From: CBDIHH01 sp965279095
GTDB taxonomy: Bacteria; Pseudomonadota; Alphaproteobacteria; Caulobacterales; Caulobacteraceae
Direction of reading: 5' to 3'
Assembly: GCA_965279095.1 (NCBI GenBank)
Contig: CBDIHH010000005.1
Coordinates: forward strand, 434,001-498,000
Length of the DNA: 64,000 nucleotides
The translations under genes were made by a program, and so were the position numbers. Below, in pieces: positions 1 through 8,171 of this stretch. How positions within the stretch are numbered: position 1 is the first letter of the stretch; each line of letters starts with the position of its first letter. A model generated the notes under the pieces. It did no database searches. It was not told where the DNA came from and worked only from the letters and a program-made list of their open reading frames with translations.

Positions 1-1120
1 AGAAGTAGGTCGAGGCCGCGCCGCCCCAGAAATACTCGCCGCGGGTCCCGGCCAGCAGGGTGCGGACCGGATCGACCGCCACGGCGACGCCCAGGCCAAA
101 ACCGACGCCGGCGTAGTTGCTCTCGCTGAACAAGGACACCGACAGTTCCGTCAGGTCGGCGCCGCCGGGCAGGTGGTTGGCGGTCATCAGGGCCACCGTC
201 TTGGGGCTGAGGTAGCGCACCCCGTCCAGGGCGCCGCCGTTCAGCATCATCCGGCAGAAGCGCAGGTAATCGGCCACGGTGGAGACCAGGCCGCCCCCGC
301 CCGAGACGAACGTCGGCGGGCTCAGGAAGGGGCTGCTCTGGGGCTCGTCCTGCACGATCAGCCGGCGGTCCGGCCCGCTGATGTAGCAGGCGGCGAACCG
401 GTCGGCCTGGTCGGGGCGCACCTGGAAGCCGGTGTCGGCCATTCCCAGGGGACCGAGCAGGCGGTCCTGCAGGACGGTTTCGAAGGGCCGCCCCTCGATG
501 ACCCCGATGAGGTGGCCGAGCACATCGGTGGCCACCGAATAGTTCCAGTGATCGCCGGGCGAGAACTCCAGGGGCAGGCCGGCGAGAGCGTCGATCATCG
601 CCGCCAGCCCCAGGGGACGGTCGCTCACGGCCACGCCCAGGTCGCGGTAGGCGGCGTCGATGGGCGTCCGTTCCTGGAAGCCGTAGGTGAGTCCAGACGT
701 ATGACGCAGCAGGTCCACCACCAGCATCGGCCGGCTCGGCGGCGCGGCGGCCATGGGATCCGTCCCGGTGCGGTCGTGCACCCCGATCCCTCGCCACTGG
801 GGAATGTAGCGGTCCACCCGGTCGTCCAGCGCCACCTTGCCTTCCTCCACCAGCATCATGAACAGCACGCTGGTGAGGGGCTTGGTCATGGAATAGATGC
901 GGAACAGGGTGTCGGTCCGCATCGGGGCCGCGGCCTCGCGATCGGCCTGGCCCAGGGCGCTGAAATGGACCAGCGCCCCGCGCCGGCACACCAGGGTGAC
1001 CGCGCCGGCCAGGTGGCCGGGGTCGATGTAGGCGCGGCGGAAATGATCGTCGATCCGCTGCAGGCGGGCAGACGACAGGCCGACCGATTCCGGCCGGGTC
1101 AGGGTGATCTGGTCGCTCAT
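1..1120 (-). CDS. Beta-lactamase-family serine hydrolase (C-terminus outside window)
   Basis: The visible 373 codons show a class C beta-lactamase/esterase-type serine hydrolase. The nucleophile motif SMTK puts Ser77 and Lys80 in S-x-x-K. A Tyr-Ser-Val at 194-196 takes the YxN/YxS place, and WGG lies near residue 365 where KTG or HTG sits in true beta-lactamases, which favours an esterase or peptidase over antibiotic resistance. No signal peptide is visible, so the protein is probably cytoplasmic. The ATG at 1118-1120 follows a clear GAGGAG ribosome site with 6-nt spacing. The gene reads leftward off the window edge, so its stop is not seen. Its real substrate cannot be told from sequence. 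Confidence 0.9.
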   Translation of the reverse strand, partial: MSDQITLTRPESVGLSSARLQRIDDHFRRAYIDPGHLAGAVTLVCRRGALVHFSALGQADREAAAPMRTDTLFRIYSMTKPLTSVLFMMLVEEGKVALDDRVDRYIPQWRGIGVHDRTGTDPMAAAPPSRPMLVVDLLRHTSGLTYGFQERTPIDAAYRDLGVAVSDRPLGLAAMIDALAGLPLEFSPGDHWNYSVATDVLGHLIGVIEGRPFETVLQDRLLGPLGMADTGFQVRPDQADRFAACYISGPDRRLIVQDEPQSSPFLSPPTFVSGGGGLVSTVADYLRFCRMMLNGGALDGVRYLSPKTVALMTANHLPGGADLTELSVSLFSESNYAGVGFGLGVAVAVDPVRTLLAGTRGEYFWGGAASTYF

Positions 1121-1213
1121 GCCGACTCCTCGGGGGCGGGCCGCACTACAGGCTCTGGAATGTTCCGCCGCCGTCCGCTATCCCACGCTCGCCCCGGAGG
1201 CCAGAGACTCGCC

Positions 1214-1519
1214 ATGCTCGCCCGCATATATCGCCCCACCAAGTCCGCCATGCAGTCCGGCATGGCCAAGACCGCCTTCTGGGTGCTGGAATTCGAGCCG
1301 GCCACGGCGCGCAGCACCGAGCCCCTGATGGGCTGGACCAGCTCCACCGACATGGACGGCCAGGTGCGGCTGACCTTCGACACCCGCGAGCAGGCGGTGG
1401 CCTATGCCCAGGACCATGGCATCCCCTTCCAGGTGATCGAGCCCAAGTCGCGCAGCAAGATCATCAAGGCCTATGCCGACAACTTCTCCAGCACCCGCCG
1501 GCAGCCCTGGACGCACTGA
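1214..1519 (+). CDS. NDUFS4-like NADH dehydrogenase (complex I) accessory subunit
   Basis: A 101-residue protein opening MLARIYRPTKSAMQSG, then WVLEFEP and LMGWTSSTDM, the hallmarks of the 'ETC complex I subunit conserved region' family (bacterial relatives of mitochondrial NDUFS4/18 kDa subunit). In alphaproteobacteria this peripheral subunit stabilises the NADH-oxidising arm of complex I on the cytoplasmic face of the membrane. Length is normal for bacterial members, which lack the mitochondrial presequence. It stands alone, divergent from the serine hydrolase and 39 nt ahead of tRNA-Arg. The ATG at 1214 was chosen because family homology begins there; a much longer open frame upstream is antisense shadow. 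Confidence 0.88.
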   Translation: MLARIYRPTKSAMQSGMAKTAFWVLEFEPATARSTEPLMGWTSSTDMDGQVRLTFDTREQAVAYAQDHGIPFQVIEPKSRSKIIKAYADNFSSTRRQPWTH

Positions 1520-1558
1520 TGGACTTTCGTCCCCGGGGCCGTCACCTTCCCCCATCAC

Positions 1559-1635
1559 GCGCCCTTAGCTCAGCTGGATAGAGCATCTGCCTTCTAAGCA
1601 GAGGGTCGCAGGTTCGAGTCCTGCAGGGCGCGCCA
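1559..1635 (+). tRNA. tRNA-Arg (anticodon UCU)
   Basis: A 77-nt cloverleaf. The acceptor strand GCGCCCT at 1559-1565 pairs with AGGGCGC at 1625-1631, followed by discriminator G and an encoded CCA at 1633-1635. The D-arm contains AGCTCAGCTGGATAGAGC. The anticodon stem TCTGC/GCAGA encloses loop CTTCTAA, giving anticodon TCT, which reads AGA/AGG arginine codons (rare in this high-GC genome). The T-arm contains GGTTCGAGTCC. It sits between the complex I subunit gene and the flavoprotein gene on the same strand. Confidence 0.97.
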
Positions 1636-1678
1636 ATCTCGAGGACCGCCGCTGACGGCTAGCCAATCCTTCGACGTC

Positions 1679-2839
1679 GTGGTCGTCGGCGCCGGCGCCG
1701 CGGGGATGATGTGCGCCATCGAGGCGGGGCGACGCGGGCGCTCGGTGCTGGTCGTCGACCATGCCGCCGCGCCCGGCGAGAAGATCCGCATCTCGGGCGG
1801 CGGCCGCTGCAACTTCACCAACCTGCATGTCCGTCCGGCGGCCTTCCTGTCGGGCAACCCGCGGTTCTGCCTCTCGGCCCTGAGCCGCTACACCCAGCGC
1901 GACTTCACGGCCCTGATCGAGCGCCACGGGATCGCCTATCACGAGAAGACCCTGGGGCAGCTGTTCTGCGACGGCTCGGCCCGGCAGGTGGTCGAGCTGC
2001 TGGTGGGGGAGATGCGCGCCGCCGGCTGCGCGCTTCGCCTGGGCGCGAGCGTGGCGGACGTTCAGCGCACCGCCGACGGCTTCGCCCTGAGCGCTGGGGG
2101 CCAGGCGATCACCTGCCGATCGCTGGTTGTGGCCACGGGCGGCCGGTCGATCCCCAAGATGGGCGCGACGGGCTGGGGCTACGACCTGGCCGTCCGCATG
2201 GGCCTGAGGTTGACGGAGATCCGCCCGGCGCTCGTCCCCCTCACCTTCGACCCGGACACCCTAGCGCGCACCGCGCCCCTGTCGGGGGTGTCCCTGGACG
2301 CGGGGGTGACCCGCGGACGGACCCGGTTCGACGAGGCCCTGCTGTTCACCCATCGGGGCCTCAGCGGGCCGGCGATCCTGCAGATCTCCTCCTATTGGCG
2401 CGAGGGGGAGGAAATCATCGTCGACCTGCTGCCGGGCGCCGATGGCTACGAACTACTGCGGGCGGCCCGCGCAGAACACCCGAGAAGCGCCCTGGCCACG
2501 GTGCTCGGCTGGAGCCTGCCCAAGCGCTTGGCGCAGATGGTCGCAGAGGCCGAACCCGGCGCGACGACCATGGCGGGCCTGTCGGACAAGGCCCTGCGCC
2601 GGATCGAGGCGGCGCTGAAGACCTGGCGCCTGCGCCCGGCCGGCTCGGAGGGGTATCGCACGGCCGAGGTGACGCTGGGCGGGGTGGACACCCGGGATCT
2701 GGACTCGCGCACCCTGGAGGCCCGCGCCGTCCCAGGCCTCTACTTCATCGGCGAGGTGGTCGATGTCACCGGCTGGCTGGGCGGCTACAACTTCCAATGG
2801 GCCTGGTCTTCGGGTTGGTGCGCCGGGCAGGTCGCCTAG
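1679..2839 (+). CDS. BaiN/HI0933 (YhiN)-family FAD-dependent oxidoreductase
   Basis: An FAD-binding aminoacetone-oxidase/YhiN-type flavoprotein. The Rossmann motif GAGAAG lies at the N-terminus, followed by GEKIRISGGGRCNFTN, the family signature that holds FAD, and a C-terminal TAEVTLGGV...GLYFIGEVVDVTGWLGGYN block. The physiological substrate of most members is unknown. The GTG at 1679 falls inside the first beta strand (VVVVGAG), so the true start is probably upstream. The only in-frame candidate is a CTG at 1652, 6 nt after a GAGGA ribosome site (1641-1645), which would give 395 residues starting L-T-A-S-Q-S-F-D. The gene ends 6 nt from the convergent PLP-enzyme gene. Confidence 0.88.
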   Translation: MVVGAGAAGMMCAIEAGRRGRSVLVVDHAAAPGEKIRISGGGRCNFTNLHVRPAAFLSGNPRFCLSALSRYTQRDFTALIERHGIAYHEKTLGQLFCDGSARQVVELLVGEMRAAGCALRLGASVADVQRTADGFALSAGGQAITCRSLVVATGGRSIPKMGATGWGYDLAVRMGLRLTEIRPALVPLTFDPDTLARTAPLSGVSLDAGVTRGRTRFDEALLFTHRGLSGPAILQISSYWREGEEIIVDLLPGADGYELLRAARAEHPRSALATVLGWSLPKRLAQMVAEAEPGATTMAGLSDKALRRIEAALKTWRLRPAGSEGYRTAEVTLGGVDTRDLDSRTLEARAVPGLYFIGEVVDVTGWLGGYNFQWAWSSGWCAGQVA

Positions 2840-2845
2840 GTTCGA

Positions 2846-4036
2846 TCAGGCTTGGGCCGCGAATGCGTCCAGCCCACCGCGCAGGTCGGCGATCAGGTCC
2901 TCTGCCGACTCCAGCCCGACGTGCAGGCGCACCAAGGGGCCGTCCAGGTCGCAGGGAATGGTCCGCACCCCAAGCTGGGGATCGCACGACAGCGCCAGGC
3001 TCTCATAGCCGCCCCAGGAATAGCCCAGGCCGAACAGGGTCAAGGCGTCCAGGAAGGCGTGCACGGCGGCCTCGGGCGCTGGCCGTAGGACCAGCGAGAA
3101 GAGGCCGCAGGTCCCGCTGAAGTCGCGGGCGTAGATCGCGTGGCCGCGGGCGCCGGGGAGGGCGGGGCAGAGCACCTCGGCGACCTCCGGCTGCGCGCTC
3201 AGCCAGGCGGCGATGGCCAGGGCCGCGGCGCCCTGGGCGGCCACGCGGGTGGGTAGGGTGCGCAGGCCGCGCAGCATCTGGTAGGCGTCGTCCGGCGACA
3301 CCGACCAGCCGATGTGGATGGCGCCGTCCTGCAGACGCCTGAGCAGAGCAGGGTCGCCGGTGGACACCGAACCCATGAACACGTCCGAGTGCCCACCGAC
3401 ATATTTGGTCAGGGCCTGGATCGACAGGTCGACCCCGTGGGCGATGGGCTTGAACAGCAGGCCGGCGGCGAAGGTGTTGTCGATGGCGGTGAGGATGCCG
3501 CGCGCGCGGGCCAGCCGGGCGATCCCGGGGACGTCGCTCACCTCCAGGGTCAGGGAGCCGGGGCTCTCCAGCATGATCAGGCGCGTGGCCGGCGTCGCCA
3601 GGGCCAGCACATCCTCGGCCGGGGCGACGGGATCGAAATAGCGCACGCCCACCCCGAAGCGGGCCAGCACCTTGTCGCAGAAGCGGCGGGTGGGGGCGTA
3701 GACGCAGTCTGCGGCCAGGACCTCGTCCCCGGCTTGGAGCACCGCCAGCAGGGCGCCGGTGATCGCGGCCAGGCCGGAGGGGTAGAGGCAGGTCCCCACC
3801 GCCCCCTCCAGTTCGTTCAGGCCCTCGGTCAGGCCGGTTTGGGCGGAGAGGCCCTGGCGGCCGTAGGTGGGCTTTGAGTAGTCGTAGAGGTCGGCCGCCC
3901 GCTCGACCAGCACGGTGGAGCCTCGCTGGATCGGCGGGTTGACGGTACGCGCCGAGGCGTCCGGATGGGCGCCGGCCCGGATCAGCCGGGTGGCCTCGCT
4001 CGGGGGCGGACGGGGAGGGGTGTGGTCTTTAGCCAT
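2846..4036 (-). CDS. metC: Cystathionine beta-lyase / trans-sulfuration PLP enzyme
   Basis: A 396-residue Cys/Met-metabolism PLP enzyme (fold type I). Lys211 in QALTKYVGGHSDV is the Schiff-base lysine. Tyr58 in YGRQG and Tyr85 in LYPSGLAA sit where the phosphate-binding and PLP-stacking tyrosines occur, and the DNTFA motif near 186 supplies the pyridine-nitrogen aspartate. The C-terminal SWGGYESL is typical of MetC-type cystathionine beta-lyases, which cleave cystathionine to homocysteine, pyruvate and ammonia. Gamma-lyase or homocysteine-forming relatives are possible. It is divergent from the amino-acid-binding lipoprotein gene; the 97-bp spacer shows no riboswitch I can recognise. Confidence 0.88.
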   Translation of the reverse strand: MAKDHTPPRPPPSEATRLIRAGAHPDASARTVNPPIQRGSTVLVERAADLYDYSKPTYGRQGLSAQTGLTEGLNELEGAVGTCLYPSGLAAITGALLAVLQAGDEVLAADCVYAPTRRFCDKVLARFGVGVRYFDPVAPAEDVLALATPATRLIMLESPGSLTLEVSDVPGIARLARARGILTAIDNTFAAGLLFKPIAHGVDLSIQALTKYVGGHSDVFMGSVSTGDPALLRRLQDGAIHIGWSVSPDDAYQMLRGLRTLPTRVAAQGAAALAIAAWLSAQPEVAEVLCPALPGARGHAIYARDFSGTCGLFSLVLRPAPEAAVHAFLDALTLFGLGYSWGGYESLALSCDPQLGVRTIPCDLDGPLVRLHVGLESAEDLIADLRGGLDAFAAQA

Positions 4037-4133
4037 TCGCCTTGACGATCGTTCGAGTATGCCGACGTAACTCGCGTCTGCCGCCCGGAGTTAGAGACCG
4101 GCGCGGCCGCCCGATCAAGGAGCGCCGGACGAC

Positions 4134-5234
4134 ATGCCAAGGTGGTTGCCAGCGGCCCTGCTGATCGCGGCGCTGCTGGGCGCGTGCGAGCGCAAGCCCG
4201 ACCCCGCCCCGGCGGCGCCCGCCACCACCCCGGCCGAGGCCGAGGGCCTGCGCCCCCCCGCCCGCGGCGAGGTCAGCCCGACCCTGCGCGCCGTGCGCGC
4301 CCGGGGGCGGCTCAACTGCGGGGTCAATCCCGACCTGCCCGGCTTCGCCCAGAAGGACGAGGACGGCGGCTGGCGCGGCTTCGACGTGGACTTCTGCCGC
4401 GCCCTGGCGGCGGCGGTGCTGGGCGACGCCAAGGCGGTCAGCTTCACCCCCCTGGACACCCGCAGCCGATTCGCGGCCCTGCAGTCCGGGGCGGTGGACG
4501 TGGTGGCGCGCAACACCGCCTGGACCTATGCGCGGGATGCGGCCCTGGGGGTCGAGTTCGCCGGCGTCAGCTACTACGACGCCCAGGGGTTCCTTGTGCT
4601 CAAGAGCTTGGGGGTCAAGACCGGCGAGCAGCTGGTCGGCAAGCGCATCTGCGTGGCCGCCGGATCTACAACCCAGTTGACCCTCGCCGACTGGTTCCGG
4701 GCCCGCGGCCTGGCCTATGTTCCCGTTCCCGGCGAGGACGAGAACCAGGCCCGCGAGGCCTACCAGCGCAAGGACTGCGACGCCCTCACCGGCGACCTGT
4801 CGGTTCTGGCGTCGGCCCGGCTGATGCTGGCCCGGCCGGACGACTCGGTCCTGTTGCCGGACGTGATCTCCAAGGAGCCGCTCGGGCCCCTGGTGCGCGA
4901 GGGCGACGACGGCTGGCTGGGGATCGTCCGCTGGACCCTGAACAGCCTGATCCTCGCCGAGGAGCTGGGCCTCACCTCGGACACCGCCCAGGCGACGCGC
5001 CAGACCTCCACCGACCCAGAGGTGCGACGGCTGCTGGGGGTCGAGGGCGCCTATGGCCGCCTGCTGGGCCTGCGCGAGGACTGGGCCTACCGGGCCATCG
5101 TGCAGGTGGGCGCCTACGACGAGGTGTTCGAACGCAACCTCGGTTCGGGCTCGCCGCTGAAGTTGGAGCGCGGGCGCAACGCGCTCTGGAACGCCGAAGC
5201 GCCTGGGCTGCTCTACTCTCCGCCCATGCGCTGA
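4134..5234 (+). CDS. AapJ-like amino-acid ABC transporter substrate-binding lipoprotein
   Basis: 366 residues. The N-terminus is a lipoprotein signal with lipobox LGAC (Cys18), so the mature protein should be anchored in the cell envelope. The remainder is a family 3 solute-binding protein of the general L-amino-acid (AapJ/BztA) type: LRAVRARGRLNCGV, GFDVDFCRALAAA, and NTAWTYARD are diagnostic. It would capture polar amino acids for an ABC permease. No permease or ATPase gene follows, so it is an orphan binding protein here. An AAGGAG ribosome site lies about 11 nt before the ATG. Downstream is a 175-bp gap with palindromic repeats. Confidence 0.87.
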   Translation: MPRWLPAALLIAALLGACERKPDPAPAAPATTPAEAEGLRPPARGEVSPTLRAVRARGRLNCGVNPDLPGFAQKDEDGGWRGFDVDFCRALAAAVLGDAKAVSFTPLDTRSRFAALQSGAVDVVARNTAWTYARDAALGVEFAGVSYYDAQGFLVLKSLGVKTGEQLVGKRICVAAGSTTQLTLADWFRARGLAYVPVPGEDENQAREAYQRKDCDALTGDLSVLASARLMLARPDDSVLLPDVISKEPLGPLVREGDDGWLGIVRWTLNSLILAEELGLTSDTAQATRQTSTDPEVRRLLGVEGAYGRLLGLREDWAYRAIVQVGAYDEVFERNLGSGSPLKLERGRNALWNAEAPGLLYSPPMR

Positions 5235-5281
5235 GGCGGCCGTGAGACTAGATCGAGCGCGTTTGATCTTGGAACCCCATC

Positions 5282-5377
5282 CCTAGTCCGGACTCCCGGC
5301 GAACGCCGGGATCCAGATCCTAGAGCGGCGCCGCACAGCCCTATGATCTGGGCCCCGGCTTACGCCGGGGACGCGAG
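5282..5377. repeat. Inverted pair of GC-rich palindromic units (second REP-like family)
   Basis: Two hairpins face each other in the 175-bp gap after the amino-acid-binding gene. The first has stem CCCGGC/GCCGGG (5295-5310) and runs into GGGATCCAGATC. The second begins GATCTGGGCCCCGG and has stem CCCCGGC/GCCGGGG (5353-5370). Read on opposite strands the two units resemble each other, so this is an inverted doublet of a short repeat, spaced about 25 bp. It lies between two genes that converge (4134-5234 plus, sseA minus) and could also act as a bidirectional terminator, although no T-tract follows. Confidence 0.7.
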
Positions 5378-5409
5378 GGTCTGAATGACAGGCTCAATGC
5401 AGACTGGTC

Positions 5410-6240
5410 CTAATCTGTAACAATCCGCGTATCCGACCGCGACGCCCATTCCGTCCACGAACCGTCGTAGACGGCGCCGTCCAGCCTGCCCAGACGCGCC
5501 AGCCCCAGGGCCAGGACCGCCGCGCTGACGCCGGAGCCGCAAGTGGCGATGATCGGGCGGTCGGGATCCGCCCCGGCGGCGCGATAGGCGGCCTCCAGCT
5601 CGTCCGGCGGCAGCAGGGCGCCGTTACGGGTCACCGCCTGCCAGGGCAGGCTGCGGGCGCCGGGCATGTGGCCGGACGGCAGGCCGGCGCGGGGCTCGGG
5701 GTCCCTGCCGCTGAAGCGTCCGGCGGAGCGGGCGTCCAGCACCTGCTCGCCGGCCTCGAGCGCGCGCTTCATCTGCTCGACGTCGCGCACCAGGCCAGGC
5801 CGGTAGGTCGCCTCGAAGGTCTGGCGCGTGGGGGTCGGCGCCTCGGCGGTGAGGGCGCGGCCCTCGGCCTTCCAGCGGGGCAGGCCGCCATCCAGCACGA
5901 ATACCTCGTCATGGCCCATGGCGCGGAACATCCACCAGGCGCGGGCCGAGGCGATCAGGCCGGAGTGGTCATAGACCACGACCCGGTCGCCGGCGCTGAC
6001 GCCCATCGCTCCAACCGCCTCCGCGAAGGCGGCCGCAGACGGCATCATATGCGGCAGGTCGATGGTCTTGTCGGCGACCGCGTCGATATCGAAGAAGACA
6101 GCGCCCGGCAGGTGTTCCCTGTCGTATTCGGCCCTACCCGTCGTCGGCTCGTTGGGCATATACCAGGCGGCGTCGAGGACCCGCAGGTCGGGCTCCTTCA
6201 GGCGGTCGGCCAGCCAGTCGGTGGAGACGAGAGGGTTCAT
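5410..6240 (-). CDS. sseA: 3-mercaptopyruvate sulfurtransferase (rhodanese family)
   Basis: 276 residues with two rhodanese domains. The active-site loop CGSGVSA carries the persulfide cysteine Cys234; CGSG[VT][TS]A is the form typical of mercaptopyruvate, not thiosulfate, sulfurtransferases. It moves sulfur from 3-mercaptopyruvate to cyanide or thiol acceptors in the cytoplasm. The start is the ATG at 6238-6240, whose first bases overlap the cysK stop (ATGA), so translation is probably coupled to cysK. An ATG 12 nt further upstream is possible. With cysK it forms a cysteine-sulfur unit. Confidence 0.92.
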   Translation of the reverse strand: MNPLVSTDWLADRLKEPDLRVLDAAWYMPNEPTTGRAEYDREHLPGAVFFDIDAVADKTIDLPHMMPSAAAFAEAVGAMGVSAGDRVVVYDHSGLIASARAWWMFRAMGHDEVFVLDGGLPRWKAEGRALTAEAPTPTRQTFEATYRPGLVRDVEQMKRALEAGEQVLDARSAGRFSGRDPEPRAGLPSGHMPGARSLPWQAVTRNGALLPPDELEAAYRAAGADPDRPIIATCGSGVSAAVLALGLARLGRLDGAVYDGSWTEWASRSDTRIVTD

Positions 6241-7241
6241 CCGTCGATCCATGGGGGTGTCGGCAGTCCCTTTTCGCGCAGGAAGGCCGGGTTGTAGATC
6301 TTGCTCTGATAGCGCTGGCCGTGGTCGCACAGGATGGTGACGATGGTGCGCCCCGGCCCCAGCTCCCGCGCCAGGCGGATGGCGCCGGCGATGTTCACCC
6401 CCGTCGAGCCGCCCATGCACAGGCCCTCGTGCTGGACGAGGTCGTAGATGATGTCGAGGGCCTCGGCGTCCGGGATCTGATAGGCGAAGTCGATGCCCAG
6501 CCCCTCCAGATTGGCGGTGATGCGGCCCTGGCCGATGCCTTCGGTGATCGACGAGCCCTCCGCCTTCAGCTCCCCCGCCGTGTAGTAGTTGAACAGGGCC
6601 GCGCCAAAGGGGTCGGCGATGGCGATCTTCACGTCCGGGCGTTTCTCGCGCAGGGCCATGGCCACCCCCGCCAGGGTGCCGCCCGAACCGACGGCGCAGA
6701 CGAAGCCGTCGACCTTGCCGCCGGTCTGCTCCCAGATCTCCGGCCCTGTGGTCTCAAGGTGCGCGACGCGATTGGCGACATTGTCGAACTGGTTGGCCCA
6801 GACGACGCCGCCCGGCTCGGTCTTGGCCCGCTCCTCGGCGAGGGCGCCTGAGTAACGGACGTAGTTGCCGGGGTTGGAATAGGGCAGGGCGTCCACCTCC
6901 ACCAGTTCGGCGCCCAGCAGGCGGATGGCGTCCTTCTTCTCCTGGCTCTGGGTGCGCGGGATGACGATGGTTGTGCGGTAGCCCAGGGCCCCGGCGACCA
7001 TGGCCAGGCCGATGCCGGTGTTGCCGGCGGTGCCCTCGACGATCCGGCCGCCGGGCTTCAGCAGGCCCCGCGCCTCGGCGTCGCGGATGATGTAGAGGGC
7101 CGCCCGGTCCTTCACCGACTGGCCGGGGTTCATGAACTCGGCCTTGGCCCAGATCTCGCAGCCGGTGGCCTCGCTGGCGCGGCGCAGGCGGATCAGGGGG
7201 GTGTTGCCAATGGCCTCGACGACGCTGGGGCTGACGATCAT
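6237..7241 (-). CDS. cysK: Cysteine synthase A (O-acetylserine sulfhydrylase)
   Basis: 334 residues, fold type II PLP enzyme. Lys44 in PGQSVKDRAALY is the PLP lysine, GTAGNTG at 70-76 is the substrate loop, and GSGGTLAG binds the PLP phosphate. It condenses O-acetylserine with sulfide to give cysteine and acetate. It lies 10 nt downstream of kdsA and overlaps sseA by 4 nt, so the three minus-strand genes are probably one transcript. The insert around PYSNPGNYVRYSGALAEE is usual for the longer alphaproteobacterial CysK forms. Confidence 0.93.
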   Translation of the reverse strand: MIVSPSVVEAIGNTPLIRLRRASEATGCEIWAKAEFMNPGQSVKDRAALYIIRDAEARGLLKPGGRIVEGTAGNTGIGLAMVAGALGYRTTIVIPRTQSQEKKDAIRLLGAELVEVDALPYSNPGNYVRYSGALAEERAKTEPGGVVWANQFDNVANRVAHLETTGPEIWEQTGGKVDGFVCAVGSGGTLAGVAMALREKRPDVKIAIADPFGAALFNYYTAGELKAEGSSITEGIGQGRITANLEGLGIDFAYQIPDAEALDIIYDLVQHEGLCMGGSTGVNIAGAIRLARELGPGRTIVTILCDHGQRYQSKIYNPAFLREKGLPTPPWIDG

Positions 7242-7251
7242 GGCGGCGCTC

Positions 7252-8106
7252 CTACTGCCGGGCCGCTGTATGGACGGCCTGGAGTGTGGTCAACAGGGCC
7301 TCGGCGGAATCCAGCGGCAGGCAGCTGGGCCCATCGCACAGGGCCTTGTCCGGATCGGGGTGGAATTCCAGGAACACCCCATCCGCCCCCGCCGCCACCG
7401 CCGCCTTGGCGATCACCGAGACCCCCTCGCGCCGGCCGCCGGTGGAGCCGCCCCCGGTGCGCGGGTCGGCGCCGGGCAGCTGGACGGCATGGGTGGCGTC
7501 GATGGTGACAGGAACCCCAAGGCGCTGCATCTCGCCGATCCCCAGCATGTCAACCACCAGGTTGTTGTAGCCGAAGGAATTGCCCCGCTCGCACAGGATG
7601 GTGAAGTCGTCCCCCGGGGCGGCCTCCTTGATCTTGCTGAGGATGTTGCGGCAATCCCAGGGGGCCAGGAACTGGCCCTTCTTGATATGCAGCCAGCCGC
7701 CGGCGGCCCGCACCGCCCGCGCGGTGGCGACCACCAGGTCGGTCTGCCGGCACAGGAAGGCGGGGATCTGCACCAGATCCGCCACGGCGGCGACGGGACC
7801 GGCCTGATCGATCTCGTGCAGGTCCGTGCAGATCGGCACGCCGACCTCTTCCTTGACCGCCGCCAGCATCTTCAGCCCCTCGACCAGGCCGGGGCCCCGG
7901 TAACTGGTGATCGACGAGCGGTTGGCCTTGTCGAAGCTGGCCTTGAAGACGAACGGCATGCCGAGCCCGGCGGTGACCGCCTTCAGGTGGCGAGCCGTGG
8001 CCAGGGCCAGCGGCAGGTCTTCCAGCACGTTCAGGCCGGCGATGCAGACCAGGGGTTGGCCCTCGCCGATGGCGAGGTTCCACTTGGAGAGGGGTAGGAC
8101 GGCCAT
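7252..8106 (-). CDS. kdsA: 3-deoxy-8-phosphooctulonate synthase (KDO-8-P synthase)
   Basis: 284 residues, DAHP-synthase-like TIM barrel. FVFKASFDKANRSS, SYRGPG, AFLCRQTDLV and a C-terminal EFHPDPDKALCDGPS are signature KdsA segments. It condenses phosphoenolpyruvate with arabinose 5-phosphate to make Kdo-8-P for the LPS inner core. Asn26 in AGLNVLED stands at the site occupied by a metal-binding Cys in metallo-KdsA enzymes, so this should be the metal-independent class, as in E. coli. It fits the nearby heptose genes hldE and hldD. A mild ribosome site lies upstream. Confidence 0.95.
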   Translation of the reverse strand: MAVLPLSKWNLAIGEGQPLVCIAGLNVLEDLPLALATARHLKAVTAGLGMPFVFKASFDKANRSSITSYRGPGLVEGLKMLAAVKEEVGVPICTDLHEIDQAGPVAAVADLVQIPAFLCRQTDLVVATARAVRAAGGWLHIKKGQFLAPWDCRNILSKIKEAAPGDDFTILCERGNSFGYNNLVVDMLGIGEMQRLGVPVTIDATHAVQLPGADPRTGGGSTGGRREGVSVIAKAAVAAGADGVFLEFHPDPDKALCDGPSCLPLDSAEALLTTLQAVHTAARQ

Positions 8107-8171
8107 CGCGGGCTCCGGCTGGGATGCGGCCGCTTCTAGGCGGATTGGCGGCGGCCGTCACCCCGTGCGGT

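Noticed and set aside
4037..4133. Possible SAM-type riboswitch upstream of the metC-like gene
   Set aside because: I could not find a consistent pseudoknot or the conserved core in the 97-bp spacer on either strand.
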